A DNA stretch of 64,000 bases from an uncultured Chthonomonas sp. (lineage in GTDB: Bacteria > Armatimonadota > Chthonomonadetes > Chthonomonadales > Chthonomonadaceae): contig CAIONQ010000154.1 in the NCBI GenBank assembly GCA_903859705.1, positions 1-64,000 of the forward strand. Direction: 5' to 3'. A program made the translations under genes and the position numbers. The notes under the pieces were generated by a model. It saw nothing but the letters and a program-made list of their open reading frames with translations. It had not been told where the DNA came from and did no database searches. Each line of letters opens with the position of its first letter. Positions within the stretch are counted from its first letter, which is position 1. This document shows positions 43,473 to 49,824 of this stretch, piece by piece.

Positions 43473-44948
43473 ATGCGCATGCATAACTCACCTATGTTTA
43501 AGGTCAATAAGGCTGTTATGGGCGCAATCTTTGTGATGTCGACGGTCGGCGTTCACCTGCCGGCCGTCGCACAAAGTACTGCTAACTATCAAGCACACAC
43601 AGCCGTCAACGTATTGTCAGATACCAAACTTCAGGCTAAAGTTAGCATTAATGCTGGCTCGGCATCTCTGACTGAGATCCTTAAGGATCTCTCCATGCAG
43701 GCCCACGTGTCGCTTGTAGCTGCAGAGCCGGATCGTGAGCAGCGCATGACAATTTGCCTGCCTAAAACATCTCTTGCAGTAGCGATGTTGAATATCTCTG
43801 ATGCTCTCAGCCATAACAACCCTGGTCCAGAACGATGGTTATGGGAAACCCGGTTGAATAAAGTGGGCGCCTCAACATATCTATTGTCTCGATCTCGGCA
43901 GTTTCTTGCTTATGAAGCGAAGGAGCGCGATTACCCTCGGAAACAGGCAGCAATGTTGCTTCACAAGGTATATGCTGCAGCAACAGAGGTGTTGACGAAC
44001 AGGGATTCTCTTGCACTCAAATCACTGCCTTCCATTTATATTAACTGGTTTACCAGCCCTGAAACATCAATTTTTTGCGATGCCCTGAGATCGTTGAATG
44101 CCGGGCAGATAGAGCAGTTGGCGGATTTTGCAGCAGTACCCCTGCAGAACGGGTTGTTTGCCGAAGAGGTGGCAGCCTACAACGTCGATTGGAGGGAGCA
44201 GAGGCTTCAACAGCAAGCAAACGCACTCCAGAACGGATTGCCAGATCCGTTCCCGGCTGGTGTTCCGGCTGCCCCAGATGCCGCTCCCTCCATAGAGTTT
44301 AAAGTGGATGATTATAACGGAGAATTGCCAGATAGAGTTTCTATGTTTGGATTATGGCTGAATGGGGTTCAGACGGTGAAGGGTGGGTCACTGCATCTAA
44401 CATTTGAACCTCTGAAAGACAGCGTATTGCCACTGAGGTTACCAAAGGCCGTGGATAGTGCCACTGTGATTGATATTGGGCAAGCCTTTGTGCATGCGGG
44501 TGTTACTGGCCGTAATCTCCGAGATTGTGGCAAGGTGCTGCAGGCGCTGGCATTGGCATCTGGTAGAAACATCGTTCTAGAGCAGTTCTATAAGTGCGGG
44601 TATCGCTGTTCTCCACACCCTGAGCTTACGTCGGTAACTTACGGCACCTTTGAGGATGTCTGCAATTTGATCTGTGATAGCTGGGATCTGCAGGTGGTGA
44701 AAAAAGGCGACACCTATTTATTCTGGAGCAAAACCTGGGCGTTAGATAGGGCAGCAGATATCCCGGGACACATGATTGCAAAGTGGCGTAAACAGATAGA
44801 GACGAATCAGCGGTTAAGCCTGCAGGAGCGCGTGGAGATTTCAAAATCCCTAAGCTGGCCCCAGATTGCCGTTACGCTGCGGTCCTGGCTCCCAGAGAGC
44901 GGACCGTGGTCCTTTAGGGGGTATCTGGCATTGAAGCAGATGCAATAA
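43473..44948 (+). CDS. Secreted protein with STN-like domains, unknown
   Basis: A 491-residue exported protein. Start ATG 43473 follows AAGGA by five bases. Signal peptide AVMGAIFVMSTVGVHLPAVA. Residues about 55-115 (KVSINAGSASLTEILKDLSM ... LVAAEPDREQRMTICLP) look like a secretin/TonB short N-terminal (STN) domain, with the usual hydrophobic strand-helix pattern. A second candidate copy lies at about 345-430 (RNIVLEQFYKCGYRCSPHPE ... KKGDTYLFWSK). STN domains serve secretins and TonB-dependent receptors, but no secretin pore or receptor barrel is present here. Function unknown. Confidence 0.6.
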   Translation: MRMHNSPMFKVNKAVMGAIFVMSTVGVHLPAVAQSTANYQAHTAVNVLSDTKLQAKVSINAGSASLTEILKDLSMQAHVSLVAAEPDREQRMTICLPKTSLAVAMLNISDALSHNNPGPERWLWETRLNKVGASTYLLSRSRQFLAYEAKERDYPRKQAAMLLHKVYAAATEVLTNRDSLALKSLPSIYINWFTSPETSIFCDALRSLNAGQIEQLADFAAVPLQNGLFAEEVAAYNVDWREQRLQQQANALQNGLPDPFPAGVPAAPDAAPSIEFKVDDYNGELPDRVSMFGLWLNGVQTVKGGSLHLTFEPLKDSVLPLRLPKAVDSATVIDIGQAFVHAGVTGRNLRDCGKVLQALALASGRNIVLEQFYKCGYRCSPHPELTSVTYGTFEDVCNLICDSWDLQVVKKGDTYLFWSKTWALDRAADIPGHMIAKWRKQIETNQRLSLQERVEISKSLSWPQIAVTLRSWLPESGPWSFRGYLALKQMQ

Positions 44949-45041
44949 AGCGTAAGCAAATGAGTGCATGGGCACAATATTTATATCTCCTGGCAACAGA
45001 ACAACAGCACTCTAATCCCCCGCCGTACGCTCTGAAGCGGG

Positions 45042-45047
45042 TATAGT
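45042..45047 (+). promoter_or_regulatory. -10 element candidate
   Basis: TATAGT in the short gap before the S15 hydrolase gene; no good -35 was found. The gap between 44948 and 45085 is only 136 bases. Confidence 0.3.
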
Positions 45048-45084
45048 AAAGCCTGCTCTTAAAATGTTCCCGGGAGATTTTGTC

Positions 45085-47019
45085 ATGCTTGCGTCCGGCA
45101 TCAAACGGTCCTCACTATTCCTCCTGCTTGCGCTGCTGTGCCTCGGCACCGCCCCGCGTATGGCGGCGGCGCAGCCGCCCTCCATGGCAGATACCACCTA
45201 TTTCAGGGAGCACTACACCCGCTCTTCCTTCTACATCCCCATGCGCGATGGCATAAGGCTGTACACCACCGTGTACTCGCCGAAGGATCAGAGCCAGAAG
45301 TATCCGTTTATCCTCAATCGCACGGGGTATAGCATTGGTCCGTATGAGCCAGGAGATTTCTGGACTCCCCGCCCGGGCCTGATGCCCATGGTGAAGGATG
45401 GCTACATTTTTGTGATGCAGGATGTGCGCGGCCGCTACTACTCGGAAGGGGAGTATGAGGATGTGCGCCCCGTTACCGCCAACCCGAAGGCGGGCAAGCT
45501 GAGCACGGATGAGAGCACAGACACCTACGATACCGTGGACTGGCTGGTGAAATCCATCCCCAATAATAATGGCCGCGCGGGCATCTGGGGCATCTCTTAC
45601 CCCGGTTACTATGCCGGTGCCGCGGGCGTAAACACGCACCCGGCTCTGAAGGCTATTTCGCCCCAGGCACCCGTTTCGGACTGGTTTATCGGCGACGATG
45701 ACCATCACAACGGAGCCCTGCTTCTTCTCGATTTTGTTCGCTTCTTCAATGGATTTGGGCGTGCCCGCAAAGAGAAGGGCGTGCCGGGCATGAACTATCT
45801 TCCGGGTGCCCCCATGGAAGTGAACAACGATGCCTACAAATTCTATCTGGATCTTGGCCCGCTGAAGAATGTGGATGCCCGCTACTACCATGGCGAGGTG
45901 AAGCACTGGAATGATGTGCAGAACCACCCCAACTACGACGCATGGTGGAAAGAGCGCGCCCTGCCAGCCCACCTTAAAGGCATTAAAGCTGCCTGCCTGG
46001 TGGTGGGAGGCTGGTACGATGCCGAGGATATGTACGGTCCGCTGGCAGATTTCGCCGCCATCGATAAGCTGAACCCGGGCGTAGACAACTTCCTGGTGGA
46101 AGGCCCCTGGACCCACGGCGGCTGGAGCGGTGGAGACTTCGATAAGTTCGGCAACGAAAACTTTGGAGTAAAAACCGGCCTGTGGTACCGAGACAACATC
46201 TTCAAGCCGTTCTTTGACTTCTATCTGAAAGACAAAGCCGGCTGGACCAAGCCGAAGGCAACCGTGTTTACCACCGGCATCAACCAGTTCTGGCAGTTTA
46301 ACGAGTGGCCACCAAAGCAGAACGTTACTCCGCTGGTGATAGCGCCCGCTGCAAACCATGCCCTGAAAATGGGCGTGCCAGCCGCCGCTGCCGCCACTGA
46401 GTTCGATACCTATGTATCGGACCCGGCAAACCCGGTTCCCTACATTGAGCAGACTCAGGGCGGACGCCGCAACGAGTACCTGAACGACGATCAGCGCTTT
46501 GCGGCAACACGCCCGGATGTGCTGACCTACCAGACAGAGCCGCTTGCTGAGGACATCACCATCGCAGGCCCCATCCGTGCCGATCTGAAGATAGCTACCA
46601 CCGGCACCGATGCGGACTTTATTGTGAAGGTGATAGATGTGCAGCCAGAGGGCGCACCCGATGCTGGCCTACAGCGGCTGGTGCGCGCTGAGGTTATGCG
46701 CAGCAGGTTTAGAGAGAGCTACTCCAACCCAAAGGGAATCACCCCTGGCAAGGTTACTTCGGTTGGTTTTGACCTGCGCGATGTGAGCCACACCTTCCTG
46801 AAGGGGCATCGCATCATGGTTCAGATCCAGAGCAGCTGGTTCCCACTGGTCGATCGTAACCCGCAAACCTTTGTGCCCAATATCTACAAGGCAGACGCCT
46901 CCGATTTCAAGAAGGCCACCATGCAGATCTACCACAGCTCCAAAATAACGCTGCCGAGGCTAACAAAACTGCCAACCCCGGTGGCGGTAGACCCGAAGTA
47001 CAACGGCACTATGAATTAG
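45085..47019 (+). CDS. Secreted S15/CocE-type alpha/beta hydrolase
   Basis: A 644-residue exported enzyme of the X-Pro dipeptidyl-peptidase (S15)/CocE family. The ATG at 45085 follows GGGAG by eight bases; an upstream ATG at 45064 is open. Signal peptide FLLLALLCLGTAPRMAAA. Catalytic Ser is S171 in WGISYPGYYAGAA, preceded by VMQDVRGRYYSEG, with the His in GPWTHGGWSGGD. The C-terminal jelly-roll (GHRIMVQIQSSWFPLVDRNP) completes the family. Members hydrolyse acyl-Xaa or ester substrates such as Xaa-Pro peptides or cephalosporin esters. A closely related paralogue lies at 49825. Confidence 0.92.
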   Translation: MLASGIKRSSLFLLLALLCLGTAPRMAAAQPPSMADTTYFREHYTRSSFYIPMRDGIRLYTTVYSPKDQSQKYPFILNRTGYSIGPYEPGDFWTPRPGLMPMVKDGYIFVMQDVRGRYYSEGEYEDVRPVTANPKAGKLSTDESTDTYDTVDWLVKSIPNNNGRAGIWGISYPGYYAGAAGVNTHPALKAISPQAPVSDWFIGDDDHHNGALLLLDFVRFFNGFGRARKEKGVPGMNYLPGAPMEVNNDAYKFYLDLGPLKNVDARYYHGEVKHWNDVQNHPNYDAWWKERALPAHLKGIKAACLVVGGWYDAEDMYGPLADFAAIDKLNPGVDNFLVEGPWTHGGWSGGDFDKFGNENFGVKTGLWYRDNIFKPFFDFYLKDKAGWTKPKATVFTTGINQFWQFNEWPPKQNVTPLVIAPAANHALKMGVPAAAAATEFDTYVSDPANPVPYIEQTQGGRRNEYLNDDQRFAATRPDVLTYQTEPLAEDITIAGPIRADLKIATTGTDADFIVKVIDVQPEGAPDAGLQRLVRAEVMRSRFRESYSNPKGITPGKVTSVGFDLRDVSHTFLKGHRIMVQIQSSWFPLVDRNPQTFVPNIYKADASDFKKATMQIYHSSKITLPRLTKLPTPVAVDPKYNGTMN

Positions 47020-47049
47020 CGCCAGGCAAAGCCAGTAAAAGAGCCAATA

Positions 47050-47098
47050 AAACCGGCACAAAAGCGGCCCACTACAGCCGCCGATGTGCCGGTTTTTT
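47050..47098 (+). terminator. Intrinsic terminator
   Basis: AAACCGGCAC (47050-47059) pairs with GTGCCGGTTT (47086-47095); the inner GCGGC/GCCGC strengthens the stem, and TTTTTT follows. It ends the S15 gene transcript. Confidence 0.9.
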
Positions 47099-47208
47099 GC
47101 TTCTGAATTGCTGTAATATTCATAAAGAAAACAGTTGCAAGGGTGCAATGGCAATGCACAGCACGCTGTGGAATTGGGGGTGTTTTGTACAAGATATTCT
47201 GACTATTT

Positions 47209-47225
47209 GTCTACCTGTGGTAGAC
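47209..47225. promoter_or_regulatory. Palindromic operator candidate upstream of the TA module
   Basis: GTCTACC (47209-47215) and GGTAGAC (47219-47225) are perfect inverted arms with a TGT loop. It lies 150 bases ahead of the Panacea-domain gene and overlaps a possible promoter (TTGTCT at 47207, TAGGTA at 47230, 17-base spacer). Autorepression of a TA operon through such a site would be typical. Confidence 0.5.
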
Positions 47226-47376
47226 TCAGTAGGTAATGAGTGCATAGTTGCAATTAAACCATAATTCAGGTGATTACTGTGAGGCCAGGAACGGCTGACA
47301 CCATGTGCATGTGCGGCCGGCGAAGGTAGTTGTGAACTTGCGGTTAAAGCACTCAGGTAAGGGAAGGGGTATCCGA

Positions 47377-47937
47377 ATGTTTCGTCAAAATAAGGCTACC
47401 GCGATGGCTGTTTATTTTTTGAGATTATCGCCGGACCACCAGCTAAACGACTTAACGTTGATGAAGTTAATGGTAATTTCCGAGCGGATGTGCATGGCGC
47501 AGACGACATCATTGATCACGGGATCTCAATTTTACAGTATGCAAAACGGGCCGGTGCTGTCAGATGTTTTGAGTTTGATGAAGGGCAAAACAACTTCACC
47601 GTTGTGGAGCCAGTGCATTGAGTTTGTCCCGCATATTGGCCAAGATTCTCCTTCGAACCATTGTGTTTTGAAGCAAGATATGGACGTGACTGAATGGCTC
47701 TCGGATTTTGAGATTGAACTAATAGATAAAGTGTGGCATGAACACGGTGGTAAAGAAAAATGGACACTGGTCAACCTTACACATACCTTTCCAGAATGGG
47801 ACGAAACGTGCGCAAGCACAAAGTCATCAGCTCCTATATCACTTGAAACGATATTTGAGCACGGCCTATCCGAGCCACATTCGACGGCAGTTGAGCGCGC
47901 TCAGGAAATAGAGTACTTCGAGGCGGTTTCTGCATAA
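47377..47937 (+). CDS. Panacea (DUF4065/SocA-like) domain antitoxin
   Basis: A 186-residue protein. The ATG at 47377 follows AAGGGG by seven bases; the open frame begins earlier at 47305. The N-terminal block MAVYFLRLSPDHQLNDLTLMK, then ISERMCMAQTTSLITGSQFY, MQNGPVLSDVLSLM and WLSDFEIELIDKVWHEHG matches the Panacea domain (DUF4065, SocA-like). Panacea-domain proteins serve as antitoxins that neutralise diverse unrelated toxins. The gene immediately downstream, within a few bases, is a candidate toxin. The C-terminus (SEPHSTAVERAQEIEYFEAV) may contact the toxin. Confidence 0.85.
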   Translation: MFRQNKATAMAVYFLRLSPDHQLNDLTLMKLMVISERMCMAQTTSLITGSQFYSMQNGPVLSDVLSLMKGKTTSPLWSQCIEFVPHIGQDSPSNHCVLKQDMDVTEWLSDFEIELIDKVWHEHGGKEKWTLVNLTHTFPEWDETCASTKSSAPISLETIFEHGLSEPHSTAVERAQEIEYFEAVSA

Positions 47938-47943
47938 GTGGTA

Positions 47944-48366
47944 ATGAAAGCTGCTGAGGGAAGTGTCTATAAGATAGATTTGCGCGATGGCAAGCCTGCA
48001 CATTACTGGATAATCTTGCACGATCCGCAAATAGTAGACGGTAGGTTTCTTACAGTTTCTCTTACGGACCGCCACAATCTTGATCCCGTCTCCGATGTCT
48101 GGGAATTTAACTATTCCATTTGCCCTGCCCTCAAGCTCTCGAAACCCTCCATTGTTGCCCTGCGGTATGTACTCGTAAAAACCCAATCATGGCTCGACGA
48201 GAAAGATGCGGAGTTCATCTGTACGTGTAACGCCGCCACGTTGAAGCGAGCGCGGTGCAATCTGTTATGGTATCCCAGGTTCCTCAGCAGCGACGCAAAT
48301 AGGCTGGTGCAGTTCTATACAAACTCCTGGGATCCTTGTGGATCAGCTCCACCTAACAAGCCGTAG
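47944..48366 (+). CDS. PemK/MazF-like candidate toxin
   Basis: A 140-residue protein whose N-terminal half resembles the PemK/MazF SH3-like barrel: EGSVYKIDLRDGKPAHYWII, LTVSLTDRHNLDP and ALKLSKPSIVALRYVLV. The typical GD-V-DL opening, the conserved TD/N loop and the PS motif fit, so the predicted activity is mRNA interference, but the similarity is by eye and the C-terminal half (CTCNAATLKRARCNLLWYPR) is unfamiliar. It begins immediately after the antitoxin stop: GTG at 47938 or ATG at 47944. Another possibility is a novel toxin of the Panacea system. It is followed directly by the repeat field. Confidence 0.6.
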   Translation: MKAAEGSVYKIDLRDGKPAHYWIILHDPQIVDGRFLTVSLTDRHNLDPVSDVWEFNYSICPALKLSKPSIVALRYVLVKTQSWLDEKDAEFICTCNAATLKRARCNLLWYPRFLSSDANRLVQFYTNSWDPCGSAPPNKP

Positions 48367-48371
48367 CGGAT

Positions 48372-48412
48372 TTTTATGAAAGGCAATTCTACCGCGCTTC
48401 GCTTGCTGGGAG
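48372..48412. repeat. Repeat B, copy 1
   Basis: Starts TTTATGAAAGGCAATTCTAC and continues CGCGCTTCGCTTGCTGGGAG. Related copies occur near 49003, 49089, 49318 and 49503. In the first and third copies a GCCTGCCGGATGG stretch follows. Confidence 0.6.
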
Positions 48413-48480
48413 TCAGGAGCCAGTGTGAAATGCCGCCTGCCGGATGGAACGCGGTGCTTGGCGCGTGCTTTTTGTTTTTC

Positions 48481-48531
48481 ACGCGAAGGCCGCTAAGCTA
48501 TCATGTTGTTTCGCTTGCTGGAACGCTGTGC
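48481..48531. repeat. Repeat A, copy 1
   Basis: Begins ACGCGAAGGCCGCTAAGCTA and continues TCATGTTGTTTCGCTTGCTG, ending GAACGCTGTGC. Near-identical copies lie at 48802-48854 and 48881-48931, so this is a recent or constrained repeat family of about 52 bases. Confidence 0.7.
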
Positions 48532-48801
48532 TAACCGGGAGGTGTATGTTTACTCACGCAAGGCCGCAAAGATTCTCACGAGCGCATGGTACCTTCGTAG
48601 CAAGCGTTGCAGATGTGGAATGTTGTGACTTCCAGCAGCCCAGCGTGCCCCAATGAAAGGGCCAAAGTACAACGCTTATTCAAACGGTACCGTGAGCGAC
48701 CCGTGTTTGTAGGGGCGCCGCTCTGCCGCGCCCGCAAGCTATCAGTTTCAAGCCCGGCAAACTACCGATAGGCTGTGCAAACCTGGGGCTTTTTTATTCC
48801 T

Positions 48802-48854
48802 CGCGCGAAGGCCGCTAAGCTATCATGTTGTTTTGCTTGCTGGAAGGCTGTGCG
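48802..48854. repeat. Repeat A, copy 2
   Basis: CGCGCGAAGGCCGCTAAGCT followed by ATCATGTTGTTTTGCTTGCT; the GGGGCTTTTTT tract precedes it, as it does for copy 3. Confidence 0.7.
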
Positions 48855-48880
48855 AATCTGGGGCTTTTTTTTATTACTTG

Positions 48881-48931
48881 CGCGAAGGCCGCGAAGCTAT
48901 CATGTTGTTCTGCCTGTTGGAAAGCTGTGCT
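48881..48931. repeat. Repeat A, copy 3
   Basis: CGCGAAGGCCGCGAAGCTAT followed by CATGTTGTTCTGCCTGTTGG and AAAGCTGTGC. It is 79 bases after copy 2 (start to start), with only about 26 bases between the two. Confidence 0.7.
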
Positions 48932-49002
48932 CGAGCCAAGGGAAGATAGAGCGGTACCAGTTCCCTCTTCGATGCATCTCTTCGCACAACGCATAACATG
49001 AT

Positions 49003-49062
49003 GTTTATGAAAAGCAATATCTACCGCGCTACGCTTGCTTGCGCGACCATTGCATTTCTGAT
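49003..49062. repeat. Repeat B, copy 2
   Basis: TTTATGAAAAGCAATATCTA then CCGCGCTACGCTTGCTTGCG and CGACCATTGCATTTCTGA. The last block is shared with copy 5 at 49503. Confidence 0.65.
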
Positions 49063-49088
49063 TCGTGGTTGGCGGGGCCAGGAAGATG

Positions 49089-49152
49089 ATGTTTACGAAA
49101 GGCAATTTGTACCGCGCTTCGCTTGCTGGGAGAAATGCGTGCCTGCCGGATG
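49089..49152. repeat. Repeat B, copy 3
   Basis: TGTTTACGAAAGGCAATTTG then TACCGCGCTTCGCTTGCTGG and GAGAAATGCGTGCCTGCCGG. It is 86 bases after copy 2. Confidence 0.6.
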
Positions 49153-49317
49153 GGTGCCGGTGCTGACCGGTACGTTGCACACCGCGAGGTAACCTATGCT
49201 GGCCCTACAGGCCTCGGAATTATTTTGAAACTGTTGTTTTCCAGCCCTATCGAGCTTCGCTATCCTATCACGCACTTTCAGCGCTTTAGTGCCGACTGCC
49301 GGATGGGTGGCACGTTG

Positions 49318-49360
49318 GTTATGAATAGCGGTATCTACCGCGCTGCGCACAAGCGAGCGG
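49318..49360. repeat. Repeat B, copy 4 (divergent)
   Basis: GGTTATGAATAGCGGTATCT then ACCGCGCTGCGCACAAGCGA. Only part of the family is retained. Confidence 0.4.
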
Positions 49361-49423
49361 GGCCGGGAGTCGGGATTCAGTGAGAAATGCTGCCTACCGG
49401 TTGGAAGCCTGTGCGTGCCGCAG

Positions 49424-49491
49424 ACTACCATCCCCCGCCCCAACCCGCCCGCCAGGGGCGGGAGTCAGATGCCGCCTGCCGGTCCCGAGCG
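49424..49491. repeat. CTACCATCCCC-type repeat, copy 3
   Basis: CTACCATCCCCCGCCCCAAC followed by an inner CCCGCC ... GGCGGG hairpin and GCCGCCTGCCGG. It resembles the repeat at 33344 in the ileS-ilvA region, 16 kb away. Confidence 0.5.
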
Positions 49492-49502
49492 ACGCAGAAG
49501 CG

Positions 49503-49569
49503 GATGTTTATGAAAGGCGATGCCTACCGCGCTGCGCTTGCTTGCGCGACAATTGCATTTCTGAACTGT
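49503..49569. repeat. Repeat B, copy 5
   Basis: GATGTTTATGAAAGGCGATG then CCTACCGCGCTGCGCTTGCT and TGCGCGACAATTGCATTTCT. Its 3' block matches copy 2. Confidence 0.65.
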
Positions 49570-49824
49570 GATTATCTGATCACCTTAGTACGAAGCATTA
49601 ACCTCTCGTCAAATCTTTGTTCCCTGGCGCACTTGCGTGATATTTATCGGGGACCTCGCAACCCAGAACCACGTACCAACCCTCAGCATCACACGAGAGC
49701 TCTGCACAATTTCAAATTCCCAGCACCCAATCCCCAACCCCGCGTGCGAAGCGCGCCACTTAGACCATTCCATAAGCTACAATCGGTGTAGTGATCAATG
49801 TTTCGGCAGGGGTGGTTTGCAGTG

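Larger units (their letters stand above)
48367..49824. other. Gene-free region with dense imperfect repeats
   Basis: About 1.45 kb without a convincing gene. Several short ORFs appear because the repeats share a frame (for example peptides MKSNIYRATLACATIAF and MKGDAYRAALACATIAF), but none has a ribosome site or family. The region holds repeat A (three copies), repeat B (about five copies) and one CTACCATCCCC-type repeat; see separate entries. It lies between the TA module and the second S15 gene. Confidence 0.6.

Noticed and set aside
48372-49569. CRISPR array in the repeat field
   Set aside because: Copies are imperfect, of two different families and irregularly spaced, with no unique spacers of constant length and no cas genes in the window.
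48998-49571. Short ORFs giving similar peptides (MKSNIYRATLACATIAF, MKGDAYRAALACATIAF)
   Set aside because: The similarity comes from repeat B read in the same frame; no ribosome sites, and the peptides are not part of a larger protein.
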